Shown here in pieces: positions 44,930-54,587 of a DNA stretch of 57,344 nt. The stretch spans positions 1-57,344 of the forward strand of contig JAJEJA010000081.1 in the NCBI GenBank assembly GCA_022828145.1, given 5' to 3'. Position numbers and translations under genes: made by a program. The notes beneath the pieces were generated by a model, which saw nothing but the letters and a program-made list of their open reading frames with translations, searched no databases and was not told the origin of the DNA. The stretch's first letter is position 1. Each line of letters begins with the position of its first letter. Source of the DNA: Candidatus Poribacteria bacterium. Its GTDB lineage: Bacteria > Poribacteria > WGA-4E > WGA-3G.

Positions 44930-47900
44930 TTAACGCCGCAGGAACATTCTTCGTGTAGCAGAGAATTCCCCAGCGTTCAATGTGTAGAAGTAGATACCAC
45001 TTGCAACAGGTTCACCTTCTCTGTTTCTACCATTCCAATGCACGGAATGTTCGCCTATTTGCTGGAATCCCAATGAAATATCTATAATTAACCTTCCTTG
45101 CACATCATGAATTGACAAAGAAACATCAACGGGAATAGACAGAGAATAAGGAATCCAGGTTTCAGGATTAAACGGATTCGGGTAATTCTGAAATAGGAGA
45201 TTCTTTGAAGCTGATGTGGAGAGAATAGGTTGGAAGGTTGCTTGCTCATAAGATTCCTCAACAGATAAGTTAGAATCATCCGTTTGAATACGAAACATAC
45301 TTAACTGAAATAGATCACAGAGATATAATGTCCCATTGTTAATAGCAAGGTCGTTCGGAGCTTGTATCTGTGTATACCGTGTGACACGTTCCATTGAACG
45401 CGTATCAATTATCTGTATGCTCTTGCTATCAAGAAGATATATATGCTTCGCATTTAGCGCAGCAGTAATAGGCAGTTCAGTCTCGGTAAATTCTGAAATC
45501 AATTTTGGTTGCTGCGGATTCTGTATATCTATCTGCAATAACCCGTTCCTGTTATCTAAGGCATACATGTAACTTTCATCGGAGGTCACATACGTAGCAG
45601 CTCCCTCAGTAGGAAAATGAGAAATTGGTTGCGGACGCGTAACATTAGACAGGTCAAAAATGTAGACTCCACCTTCCAGTGCCGCCACAAAAGCATATTC
45701 AGAATTACATGTAATCTTATAGGCATCACCGGAAATTTCATGTCTTGATACAATACGACTCTGCATTGGTTCACTAACATCAACTACATAGAGAGAACCT
45801 GCACACAAATAGGCATAGCCATCCTTTATCTCAATTCCCCAAACTGGATTTGGTGTGTTGACATGCAACGTGGTTTCCTCTGTCATCAGATTAATGATGT
45901 CCATGCCCGTATCCGTACCAACATAAGCGTGATTGTCTTCTATCTGAACACACAAGGCACCGTGGGATCCTGAAATTGTATGTATATCTTTAATCACTTG
46001 TCCCTTGTAAGGTTCCGATAGTTCGACTATCTTTAATCCGCCTATACCATTTGCAATACCAACAAGTGTTTTCGCACCATCGGTATGAACGTCAAGAGCA
46101 TAAGGGTTTCCGTTTGCAACGAAATTGTTTAACCAGATTGGCATTTCAGGCTTTGAAACATCAAGTGTCTGTATACCCCCCTTACCATCTGCAATATAGG
46201 CATAAGTCTTTTTATCTGAATTTGAATATAGTAATGCTACATCTTTAGCACTACCGGTTGTAAGGTGTGAAGATATTAACCGTGGTGTTTGAACGTTACT
46301 TACATCAACAATCTGCAGTCCTGCATGTTGATCTGTCAAGTAAAGCAGACCTTCAAAGAACTTCACTGATGAAGTTGTGCCGGGGGTATTTAATCTTGAT
46401 ACAAGTTGTGGATTCAGGAGAGAACCCATATCTATGATTCTTAAATCCCTTGACACCGTTAAGGCATATTTTCCAAAGATCTCAAAATCCAGCATAAGTA
46501 GTGGAATCGTAGCATCAACTAAATAACCACCTAGTGGATCGGAAGATAATATGTAAAGTCCTTGTGCATTATCACTCAGATAGACAGTCCCTTGTTCATT
46601 TGTCGTAACATTGAATGGTGTGCCTGCAGTTCTAAAAGTGTGGCGGGGATGCGGATTATTGATATTGACTATATCATTTTGATTGAATACCAGCAATCCC
46701 CGTACTGCATCAACGGCATAAAGTTCATCATTCGCTACATGAACATCACGTGCATCTTGAAAACCACCAAGTGTTTTTACAATTCTCGGGAATTCTATCT
46801 TTTCAGTATCAATAACCTGGACCCCGGCTTCACCGTCTGCGATAAAAGCTGTGTCCCCATCAATGGCAAGTGCCTGTGCTTCACCTGGTGTTGCGATTTC
46901 TCCAACACGTATTGGAGATGGGTTTAACGCGAATATCTCCAGTCCCCATTTGCTCGTAGTAAAGGCGGTTCCATCCTGAATTACAATAGAATTATAACTG
47001 CTTGAAAGATGAATTTGAGACATCGGTTCAATCTTAGGAAAACGGTTAGATATGATATGTGATGACCCTATACCGTCCTCTATACTAAATGGTTGTGAGT
47101 TGATTCTGTTGAGATAGTCAATTGATATCGGACTCAAAGTGGTGAAGGGTTCCTTTAATTCTATCCGAGATATCTTGTCCAATTTTTCAATATCCGTACC
47201 TTCACCCGTTGTTCCCGTTCTGGCAACATAACGGAAACTCTGCGGATTTTCAGATGTGACAATTAGCAGCATTTGACCATTACGCTCCAAGTTACTGATT
47301 GTTATCTCCTGGGTAGGCACAAATTCTGCATCATCTAATGCAGATACGAATGGAATTGGTGTGACGATTAGTGAGCTTGCGTTCGGTGGGAGATACGCGA
47401 CATTCGTGTGAAGTCTTGATTGTGAATTGGCGATCAATGAAAGATGTAGGGTTTCAGGAAGATTCTGTAATAGAATATATTGAGTACCCCAACTCTCTAT
47501 CGGTATATAGTTTGAAGTCGTGGGATATCTTGTAATACGGGGTGTAGAAGCAGTAACCCTCCGATTTCGTAGGTTCTGATATCCATATTCGTTTCCGCGA
47601 TTCGTGTTATTATACCAATTTGCGATTCCCCATTTCAGAAAGACATCTACGATATGCTTTTTCTCACCTAAAGTCAAAGAAATAGCTGAAAGACCTAAGA
47701 CGTCTTCAGCTGCAAGTGTGCGGATAAAGTTAATGCCTCCATGTTTTTCGTAAAGATATAAGAGGAGTAAAAACGCGCCACCATAGTAGGTGTCTGTTGT
47801 GTTTTCTGTGATTAATGATATACGTGGATTCGCGAGATAATTATCTACGAATAAATTGTGAACTGTACCGTAGACACCCCATTCGACTAATGAAGCAATC

Positions 47901-48583
47901 CCCTCTTCTAACCAACGTTGGTCTGTCGTTCCGCCATTCTGATACCAATTGACTAAATGTGCCAATTCGTGTGTCAGACTGCTGAAAAATGTATGTCGGG
48001 AACGTTCTCTAAACTGGAAGATATCCATGTAGAGTATATCACGACGGTTGCTATTTGGAGAGGTAGGGTTCAGGTCTTGCGGTGCAAAATAGCCGCCGTA
48101 ATCCTGTCCAGATTCATTCATACCGACATCATGAAACAGTATTGTAATCCTATTGTCCCGATCTAAACCAGGTTTCAATTCTGACCCCATCCAATGCTGA
48201 ACTTCTGGATAGATGTCAATATCAAATGTATCCGCAACAACTCTTGCAGTTGCTTCAGATAGCATATTTTCGTATTCGGTATCAATGAATATGTAACAAT
48301 GAATGCCTACTGCTATACAGGTAGCATTGATTGATGCTTCTGGTATGTGAACAAAGAAACGTTGCGTTTGACCTACCCTTGCAGGTGCTGCAGGTGCAGA
48401 TGCTATTTGCGCTGCGTTCACCTGATTCGAATTTTGACTCAGCTGTGTATCCTTAATCAGCAATGGTGTGCCGCATTGCCAGTGATCAGCGTGAAGCGAA
48501 TCGCTAAAAATGCTGAACCATCCGATTAAAACAATGCATCCGATTCTTACGGTTGTATTGTGAGTAATAGAAGATGCATGCAT
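44930..48583 (-). CDS. Secreted peptidase-like protein with LVIVD repeats and FlgD-like C-terminus
   Basis: 1217 residues. Signal peptide 1-32 (IGCIVLIGWFSIFSDSLHA). Residues about 75-330 form a gluzincin-like domain with zinc motif HELAH at 205-209 and downstream WLEEGIASL (E226/E227 as third ligand). Residues about 480-1100 are a long series of LVIVD-type propeller repeats (AGLQIVDVSNVQTPRLISS, GGLKIVELSEP, GVYIFDLSNVTRPQPISH). The end is the conserved C-terminal module (NYPNPFNPETWIPYSL ... GIYFYTLNAG ... MFLRR). Possibly a surface-anchored or released protease with an adhesive propeller. AGGA precedes the ATG. Confidence 0.85.
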   Translation of the reverse strand: MHASSITHNTTVRIGCIVLIGWFSIFSDSLHADHWQCGTPLLIKDTQLSQNSNQVNAAQIASAPAAPARVGQTQRFFVHIPEASINATCIAVGIHCYIFIDTEYENMLSEATARVVADTFDIDIYPEVQHWMGSELKPGLDRDNRITILFHDVGMNESGQDYGGYFAPQDLNPTSPNSNRRDILYMDIFQFRERSRHTFFSSLTHELAHLVNWYQNGGTTDQRWLEEGIASLVEWGVYGTVHNLFVDNYLANPRISLITENTTDTYYGGAFLLLLYLYEKHGGINFIRTLAAEDVLGLSAISLTLGEKKHIVDVFLKWGIANWYNNTNRGNEYGYQNLRNRRVTASTPRITRYPTTSNYIPIESWGTQYILLQNLPETLHLSLIANSQSRLHTNVAYLPPNASSLIVTPIPFVSALDDAEFVPTQEITISNLERNGQMLLIVTSENPQSFRYVARTGTTGEGTDIEKLDKISRIELKEPFTTLSPISIDYLNRINSQPFSIEDGIGSSHIISNRFPKIEPMSQIHLSSSYNSIVIQDGTAFTTSKWGLEIFALNPSPIRVGEIATPGEAQALAIDGDTAFIADGEAGVQVIDTEKIEFPRIVKTLGGFQDARDVHVANDELYAVDAVRGLLVFNQNDIVNINNPHPRHTFRTAGTPFNVTTNEQGTVYLSDNAQGLYILSSDPLGGYLVDATIPLLMLDFEIFGKYALTVSRDLRIIDMGSLLNPQLVSRLNTPGTTSSVKFFEGLLYLTDQHAGLQIVDVSNVQTPRLISSHLTTGSAKDVALLYSNSDKKTYAYIADGKGGIQTLDVSKPEMPIWLNNFVANGNPYALDVHTDGAKTLVGIANGIGGLKIVELSEPYKGQVIKDIHTISGSHGALCVQIEDNHAYVGTDTGMDIINLMTEETTLHVNTPNPVWGIEIKDGYAYLCAGSLYVVDVSEPMQSRIVSRHEISGDAYKITCNSEYAFVAALEGGVYIFDLSNVTRPQPISHFPTEGAATYVTSDESYMYALDNRNGLLQIDIQNPQQPKLISEFTETELPITAALNAKHIYLLDSKSIQIIDTRSMERVTRYTQIQAPNDLAINNGTLYLCDLFQLSMFRIQTDDSNLSVEESYEQATFQPILSTSASKNLLFQNYPNPFNPETWIPYSLSIPVDVSLSIHDVQGRLIIDISLGFQQIGEHSVHWNGRNREGEPVASGIYFYTLNAGEFSATRRMFLRR

Positions 48584-48629
48584 ATCAGAATCCTATAGAA
48601 GATTTTACTTGAAGTCATCACAATTTTCC

Positions 48630-48658
48630 TTGTCAAATGTGGTAGAAAGTTATATACT
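48630..48658 (+). promoter_or_regulatory. Promoter for archease
   Basis: TTGTCA (48630-48635), 17 nt, TATACT (48653-48658). The 135-nt leader passes through the hairpin at 48727-48758 and the conserved terminus ending at 48790. Confidence 0.6.
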
Positions 48659-48726
48659 CAACAGTATAGAGTGACTTCATAACCTTAGACGTCAATTTAA
48701 GAAGAATTACGCTAAAAATTTCATGT

Positions 48727-48758
48727 CAGTAGGTTCGGTTAGGAAACCGAACCTACTG
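48727..48758. repeat. 14-bp stem hairpin, GGTTCGGTT family
   Basis: CAGTAGGTTCGGTT and AACCGAACCTACTG around AGGA; same core as 4337-4370. Confidence 0.8.
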
Positions 48759-48769
48759 GCCTGGGAAAA

Positions 48770-48790
48770 TCTGATTTATCAAACTCACGT
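48770..48790 (+). repeat. Conserved terminus of the ACGTGAG-family element
   Basis: TCTGATTTATCAAACTCACG plus T, identical to 10620-10640 and 21357-21377 apart from the first bases; ends 9 nt before the archease ATG. The opposite terminus is not recognisable. Confidence 0.75.
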
Positions 48791-48799
48791 TCTTGTAAA

Positions 48800-49225
48800 A
48801 TGAATAACAAACCTTTTGAATACATTGAACATACGGCTGATGCGGGGATGTGTGTCACTGGAGATACACTGAAATCGCTTTTTAACAACGCAGCACAAGG
48901 TCTATTTGAAATGATGGCTGTCGTTGATACAATTGATGAAACAACATCAATTGATTTAAAGATTAATGCTGATTCTATAGAATACTTGCTCGTTGCGTGG
49001 TTAGACGAATTGATATTTCAACATGAAACTGCTGAACTCTTTTTTAAACGGACTGAAATAGCGAGTATAAACGAATCTGAAATAATTGCTACAGCCTACG
49101 GTGAACCAACAGATTTTGACAAACATGTTGTCTATACCGAAATAAAAGCGGTTACATATCATCAGTTGTATATCAAACAGAACCCGAACGGTATTTGGGA
49201 AGCACAGGTGATATTCGATCTATGA
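48800..49225 (+). CDS. Archease
   Basis: 141 residues, normal. Archease is the cofactor that activates the RNA ligase RtcB for multiple turnover. Seen: EYIEHTADAGMCVTGDTLKSLFNNAAQGLFEMM, LLVAWLDELIFQHETAELFF, and KAVTYHQLYI with the C-terminal aspartate of VIFDL. No rtcB gene lies in the window. No Shine-Dalgarno sequence is visible; the leader immediately before the ATG is the terminus of a repeat element. Confidence 0.9.
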   Translation: MNNKPFEYIEHTADAGMCVTGDTLKSLFNNAAQGLFEMMAVVDTIDETTSIDLKINADSIEYLLVAWLDELIFQHETAELFFKRTEIASINESEIIATAYGEPTDFDKHVVYTEIKAVTYHQLYIKQNPNGIWEAQVIFDL

Positions 49226-49256
49226 CTTTCATAGAAATCCTTGGTCATCCAACGCG

Positions 49257-50942
49257 CTACTGTTTCTGCTCAATCCGAAGCAACTGATTCGGTTTGACAT
49301 CAGTTATGACCTGTACCTCGTCTCCTAACCAGTGTACCTCAATTTTCTCTATATTTGTATCTTTCTTTATTCCGAAGAATGCTGTTAGTTCGTTCTGTGA
49401 ACAGTAACTTGATCCGCTTTTAATTGTCCGCGTCTGTGTACCAATTGAAGATGTAATTCGGATACGCGTCCCGATACCGTTCCTGTTACTTTTACTCCCC
49501 ACAAGTTGTATTTTAATCCAATTGTTGCTATTTCCGCCATCATTGCGAAATAGGTGTGCAGGTCCATTGGATGTAGTGGTCAATATATCAATATCTCCAT
49601 CGTTGTCTATGTCCCCATAAGCTGCACCTCTACCAACGACAGGTGTTGCTAAATCCTGTCCCACTTTATTGATAACATCAACAAACTTCCCCCCGGATAT
49701 ATTGTGAAATAGGTGAGGTAGCTGTGCATACTTAACTTCACTCTGCACGTTGTTTATGTCATTTTCAACATGTCCATTCGCCGTGAAGATGTCAAGGTTA
49801 CCATCCAGGTCAAAATCAAAAAAGAAACATCCAAAAGTGAGGGTTAGAAGACTTGAATTGCCGAGTTGTGCGATAGGGGCATCGTCAATAAAGAAATCAC
49901 CTTCGTTGTGATACAAGTTTAACATTTCGTTTGAGAAATTCCCAACGATCAAACTTTCCCTACCACTCAAGTCGTAGTCAGCTGCATCAACTCCCATAGC
50001 TCCAGTCGCAACTCCACTCTCATTGTATGCAACGCCTGTCAACATACCGACTTCAGAAAACTTACCATCTCCGTTGTTCTGGTACAACTTGTTCGGTTGT
50101 GTATCATTTGCCTCAAAAATGTCGGGTAACCCATCCTGATTATAGTCCAGTATGCAAACCCCTAACGACTTGCTGAATTGATCATCTAAACCAACGATGC
50201 GCGAAACATCTACAAAAGTACCATCACCTCGATTACGGAAGAGTTTACTTGCTTGTCCTGTATACGATTCAGGGGTACAGTATGACTTATTTTTTCCATC
50301 AAGTGTGCAGAATATGTCAGTTTCTATTGTCCATTCAACATAGTTTGCAACATAAATGTCAAGAAACCCATCAAGGTTATAGTCAAACCATGCACAACTT
50401 GTGCCAAATCCTTGATTGTCAATTCCTGCTATTTCAGTTACATCCAGAAAAGAACCGTCACCTTTATTCTGAAACAACTTATCTGCGTTTAGGCAACTCA
50501 GGTAGATATCATCATCACCGTCATTGTCGTAGTCAGCGATAGCGACTCCCATGCCGTATAGGGGTATATCTAAACCTGCATCAATTGTTACGTCAGTAAA
50601 TGTTCCATCTTGATTATTTCGGTATAGTGCTAAAGTTTGTCGTTTCCCCGTGGGATGTCCATCCCAATCCTTTCCATTCACCAAAATGATGTCTTGCCAT
50701 CCATCTGCGTTGTAATCGAGAAAAGCACATCCCGACCCCATAGTTTCGGGTAGATATTTTTTACCGAAAGCACCGTTATTATGTACGAAGTCTATATTCG
50801 CTTCTTTAGTGACATCTGTGAATTGCGGTAAAGTGTCAGCAGCAATACAAACTGTACTGATAAAACAGCAGATAATAATAAAGCGGACGAAAAAGAAACG
50901 TATATGTGAAATGCGTATATTTGTCATATTTATGGGGGACAT
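49257..50942 (-). CDS. CRTAC1-like FG-GAP/VCBS protein with ASPIC/UnbV domain
   Basis: 561 residues. Signal anchor near 10-32 (IRFFFVRFIIICCFISTVCIA). Residues 40-450 contain seven or so FG-GAP/VCBS repeats (GSGCAFLDYNADGWQDIILVNG, GVAIADYDNDGDDDIYLS, GRGAAYGDIDNDGDIDIL), a calcium-binding propeller. The C-terminus (NNWIKIQLVGSKSNRNGIGTRIRI ... VHWLGD) is the ASPIC/UnbV domain. Such proteins are exported and of unknown role, frequent in Poribacteria, Acidobacteria and Planctomycetes. Convergent with archease. Confidence 0.88.
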   Translation of the reverse strand: MSPINMTNIRISHIRFFFVRFIIICCFISTVCIAADTLPQFTDVTKEANIDFVHNNGAFGKKYLPETMGSGCAFLDYNADGWQDIILVNGKDWDGHPTGKRQTLALYRNNQDGTFTDVTIDAGLDIPLYGMGVAIADYDNDGDDDIYLSCLNADKLFQNKGDGSFLDVTEIAGIDNQGFGTSCAWFDYNLDGFLDIYVANYVEWTIETDIFCTLDGKNKSYCTPESYTGQASKLFRNRGDGTFVDVSRIVGLDDQFSKSLGVCILDYNQDGLPDIFEANDTQPNKLYQNNGDGKFSEVGMLTGVAYNESGVATGAMGVDAADYDLSGRESLIVGNFSNEMLNLYHNEGDFFIDDAPIAQLGNSSLLTLTFGCFFFDFDLDGNLDIFTANGHVENDINNVQSEVKYAQLPHLFHNISGGKFVDVINKVGQDLATPVVGRGAAYGDIDNDGDIDILTTTSNGPAHLFRNDGGNSNNWIKIQLVGSKSNRNGIGTRIRITSSIGTQTRTIKSGSSYCSQNELTAFFGIKKDTNIEKIEVHWLGDEVQVITDVKPNQLLRIEQKQ

Positions 50943-50975
50943 GTCATTTTAGAAAACCGTTGTATTGGCACTACT

Positions 50976-51094
50976 ACTTAGTCAACATACTTTCGTAGGT
51001 CGCGATTCGGAGATCGCTCCTACAGAATCTTTTGTATTGTAGGAGGGAACTCCGATTCCCGACTATTTTGTGCCATCAAAAGACACTTGACTAA
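50976..51094. mobile_element. MITE-like element ending inside the helicase gene
   Basis: 119 bp between exact direct repeats GCACTACT (50968-50975 and 51095-51102). Inverted ends TTAGTCAA and TTGACTAA. Inside: GTCGCGATTCGGAGATCGCT (50999-51023) and GTAGGAGGGAACTCCGATTC (51039-51063), which match the elements at 36263-36325 and 57304-57328. The right end supplies the stop codon of the helicase gene. Confidence 0.85.
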
Positions 51095-54000
51095 GCACTA
51101 CTCCCATCTGATGGATCGTTCACGATACACTGATCTTCGGAATCAGCATAAGGACAGATATAACAGTGTTCAAGGTGCTTTCTGTTTTCACCCTTTTGTA
51201 GTAACCTTATCTGTTTATGCCAGAAATTCATAATATCATCTAATTCTGTTCTGTTGAAGTGTTTCTGTTGATAACCGTTATTTTCTGTAAAGTAAAAAGT
51301 AATGATTACCCTGTCTTCACTCGGATTACTGCTGAAGAAAAGATATGCCAATAGTTGCATTTCTGGTGTGCAACTTGCAGTATCATGTAATTCAGCCATC
51401 TTGAAATTTACTATATGCCAGTTTCCTGAATGATCTTGAAATATCCTATTCATTCTACCAGAGATGATGTGTCCATTCGTCTTGGCATGAATCTGTTGAT
51501 TGAAGTTTGACTTTTCTGCAGATAGCATCGTGGCAGAGATATCAGAATTCAGATAGTTTTCAATATGATGTCGGAGTGTGCTTCTTACAGCCGACTCTGT
51601 CCTATTATTCATTATATCAGGATTATTCTCCAGAACTTTGTTAATCCGTCTATCAATTTCTGCTGGATCCAATCTTTGGTCAATATGAGATAACGTACGT
51701 TGAATCGCGTTGTCTAAATCGGAACTATCCTCGGCAAATATACCTTCCTCTAATGGTGGCACCCGGAGAACATTACTTAATTGATACCTGAGTTGACAAC
51801 GCGCAAAGTCCGCGAGCTCCTCAACAGTGAATGACGAATCGAACTCTGATGGTTTCAATGTTCTAACAGGGTGTTTAGGAAAACTAACAACTGAATTTTC
51901 ATCAACACCTACAGGATCATCATCAGCGGTAACCTCAAGTTGTCTGATAATCGGTATTTTGAGATGAAAATCGCTACGGGTATTCATGCCATCACGGTAA
52001 AAAACTAATGTATCAGAAATTTCTTTTAATTCGTCCCCTCCATTGATTTCAAGAAGTTCATGCAATGTTTTCAAAGTGTTTTCTGCTTTATCCTTCTCTT
52101 TTAGTGTTCCTGATAGAATTAGACGGTTCTTTGCCCTGGTAATAGCGACATAAAGGAGCCGTTTCTTTTCAGCTTCATCTTTTTCTTTAGCAGTATCCTT
52201 CATCAACTGAACAATCTCTGGTGAACTTTGGTCATAATCTTGACTAGGCGTAAGTGGTTTGAACCCGATTCCGAGTTTCTCATCAATGAATGGTTCTCTT
52301 GCATCTTGTCCTTGTCGGTTTAGACATGGAAGTATCACTATAGGATACTCTTTTCCTTTAGCTGCATGAATAGTCATGATTTTGACTGAGTCGCTGCCCT
52401 CTTCAATTGGTGCATCCCCTTCACGTGGTTCGTCGGTAATCAGTATGTCTAAATATTCAATAAAATCTGTTAGGGGTGGTCTGTTTTCTTGTGCCTCAAA
52501 GTTCCGTGCTATGTCCAACAACTTCTGATAGTTTGCCCATCTCTGTTCTCCTTTGCTACCTGTCTTAAGTGTTCCAATCAATCCAGTTTCATTAACAATA
52601 GTTAGGATAAGCTGATTTATTGGTAAACGATGGGCAACTTTATGGTGTTCTTTTAGAATAGTAACTGCGGTTTTGAGTTTATCTGCCTTTTTATCATAGT
52701 CTTGGCTAACATAATTCTGTGTCTTAAGCCAAAAACCTTCTCCTTTTTGTAGTGATATTTCAAACAGTTCGTTATCAGAAATACCAAAGGCAGGACCTCG
52801 TAGAGTTCCTATGAGAGACAAATCATTTACATCTGGAGCGTTCAGGAAGTTTAGGTAGTTCCATATATCATAGATTTCCTGGCGTTGATAGAATCCGATA
52901 CCGCCCGAAGTTAGGTAAGGGATCCCCGCCAGATGAAGGGCATTCTCAATTTCTGGTAAATGTCTTCGGGCGCGTATCAGAATAGCGATGTCACCATACT
53001 TAACTGGTTTGCCATTATCTCTATTGTTTTGGTCGCTATGCGGATCCTCATTACTTACAATATCCTTAATATATTGTGCCAAGAGTGTAAATTCATTTGC
53101 ATGCTCACTATCCTTCTGACCAAGTATGATTTCAACTACACCTTCCTCGTTGTCAGTTTTTCCAACATTTAAGGGTTCATAGATTACTTCAAAGTCATTT
53201 TCCTTTTCATCCCCCATCAGTCGTGCGAAAAGGTAGTTGACAAATCCTACACTATTTTGTAATGAACGGAAATTCTCTTTCAGGTGTATGTCTTTTCCAC
53301 CCCTGTCTACTATTTTTTCTTTTGTTCTTTCAAATACTCTAACATCAGCATCTCTAAATCCGTAAATGCTCTGTTTAGGATCGCCAACGACAAACAGATT
53401 ACCGCTTTTTAATTCATCTGTCAGTAACATCACCAGTTCATACTGCAGCTCGTTCGTATCCTGAAATTCGTCTACCATATAGAACTTATACTGATTTAAT
53501 AATTTCTCTCTAATTCTATTGTTGTTTTTGAGCAGGTCTCGTGTATAAATCTGTAAATCAGCAAAGTCGAGTTTGCTTTGAGAGAGTTTTGCTGATTGGT
53601 AATCTTGTAATACTCTCTGATACAGCGTAAGCAGGTCGCGGGTGATACTTAAAAGTAAAAAATCATCTGTTAGTTTATTCTTATTGTTATCGTATGGTTG
53701 CGTCTTTAGTTTTTTAGCAGGAGGTTCTAAAAATTTAATCTCAGACTCGTATCCTGTTGTATTAACGCCTCTTCCAATGAAATTTGTTTTTGATATCGTA
53801 CCACTATTGGTTAGTATTAGATCGGCAATCTCTCTTCGTATATTATGTCCATTATCAGCATCCTGGTTTTCAGAGAGTTTTTCGGTGAGATCACGAACTT
53901 CCTTAGCATAGGGACCAGTAGCAATCTCAAATAGTGGAGTGAGATTCTTAACCCAATCATACGTAATAAGTTGATTCCAGTAATCACAAATCTCTTCCTC

Positions 54001-54570
54001 CGATTGGTTATCATAGATTTTATCCCTAAGTTGTGATACGACATCACGTTTTTCAACCAGAGATGTAATAATATCTACGAGTGCTTCCACATCCAAGAAA
54101 CTCTCCAAGCAGGTTCTAAGTTGATTTCTATTTCTATCCTCAGTATCTGTTGCAATTTCCTGCAGTGTATCCTTAATTGTTTGTTTTAGGAGTAGTTTCT
54201 TTTCAATACCTTCCAGAACTCCGAAATTTGCTGGGATACCCGCTTGAAAAGGATTCTCTTTCAATATACGAGAACAGAAGGCATGAAAGGTGGAAATGGG
54301 GGCAGAATGCATCTTCTCAAGGTGTCTATCCCGAATATCTGCATATTTAGATTTACGCATTTCCTTAATGATACGTCCCTTCATTTCAGCAGCAGCTTTT
54401 TCAGTAAAGGTGATAGCAGCAATCTGATCTGGATTGATATCCTCTCTCAACTTTAAAATATTGAGATAGCGATCAACCAGTACGGTCGTCTTTCCAGAAC
54501 CCGCCCCAGCTGTTACACAGATGTGATTATCAATGCCTAATGCTTCAGTTTGATTCGGTGTTAGATTCAT
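51091..54570 (-). CDS. AddA/UvrD-like helicase with degenerate nuclease domain
   Basis: 1159 residues. Superfamily 1 helicase: Walker A AGAGSGKT at 21-28, AITFTEKAAAEMKGRI, STFHAFCSRIL, DEFQDTNELQYELV, VGDPKQSIYGFRDADV, KENFRS, TIHAAKGKEYPIVILPCL, VAITRAKNRLIL. The C-terminal 220 residues resemble the Fe-S/PD-(D/E)XK nuclease of AddAB (cysteines C1136, C1139, C1148 plus FARCQLRYQL) but the usual IDRI aspartate is N1041 (MNRI) and the DYK aspartate is N1055 (VNFK); K1057 and Q1072 remain. So unwinding is likely, cleavage doubtful. The stop lies in an inserted element; the ancestral frame would have added NTTVF. Follows the ABC gene by 17 nt, last in the selA operon. Confidence 0.9.
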   Translation of the reverse strand: MNLTPNQTEALGIDNHICVTAGAGSGKTTVLVDRYLNILKLREDINPDQIAAITFTEKAAAEMKGRIIKEMRKSKYADIRDRHLEKMHSAPISTFHAFCSRILKENPFQAGIPANFGVLEGIEKKLLLKQTIKDTLQEIATDTEDRNRNQLRTCLESFLDVEALVDIITSLVEKRDVVSQLRDKIYDNQSEEEICDYWNQLITYDWVKNLTPLFEIATGPYAKEVRDLTEKLSENQDADNGHNIRREIADLILTNSGTISKTNFIGRGVNTTGYESEIKFLEPPAKKLKTQPYDNNKNKLTDDFLLLSITRDLLTLYQRVLQDYQSAKLSQSKLDFADLQIYTRDLLKNNNRIREKLLNQYKFYMVDEFQDTNELQYELVMLLTDELKSGNLFVVGDPKQSIYGFRDADVRVFERTKEKIVDRGGKDIHLKENFRSLQNSVGFVNYLFARLMGDEKENDFEVIYEPLNVGKTDNEEGVVEIILGQKDSEHANEFTLLAQYIKDIVSNEDPHSDQNNRDNGKPVKYGDIAILIRARRHLPEIENALHLAGIPYLTSGGIGFYQRQEIYDIWNYLNFLNAPDVNDLSLIGTLRGPAFGISDNELFEISLQKGEGFWLKTQNYVSQDYDKKADKLKTAVTILKEHHKVAHRLPINQLILTIVNETGLIGTLKTGSKGEQRWANYQKLLDIARNFEAQENRPPLTDFIEYLDILITDEPREGDAPIEEGSDSVKIMTIHAAKGKEYPIVILPCLNRQGQDAREPFIDEKLGIGFKPLTPSQDYDQSSPEIVQLMKDTAKEKDEAEKKRLLYVAITRAKNRLILSGTLKEKDKAENTLKTLHELLEINGGDELKEISDTLVFYRDGMNTRSDFHLKIPIIRQLEVTADDDPVGVDENSVVSFPKHPVRTLKPSEFDSSFTVEELADFARCQLRYQLSNVLRVPPLEEGIFAEDSSDLDNAIQRTLSHIDQRLDPAEIDRRINKVLENNPDIMNNRTESAVRSTLRHHIENYLNSDISATMLSAEKSNFNQQIHAKTNGHIISGRMNRIFQDHSGNWHIVNFKMAELHDTASCTPEMQLLAYLFFSSNPSEDRVIITFYFTENNGYQQKHFNRTELDDIMNFWHKQIRLLQKGENRKHLEHCYICPYADSEDQCIVNDPSDGSSA

Positions 54571-54587
54571 GATGTGTATAGAGAAGG

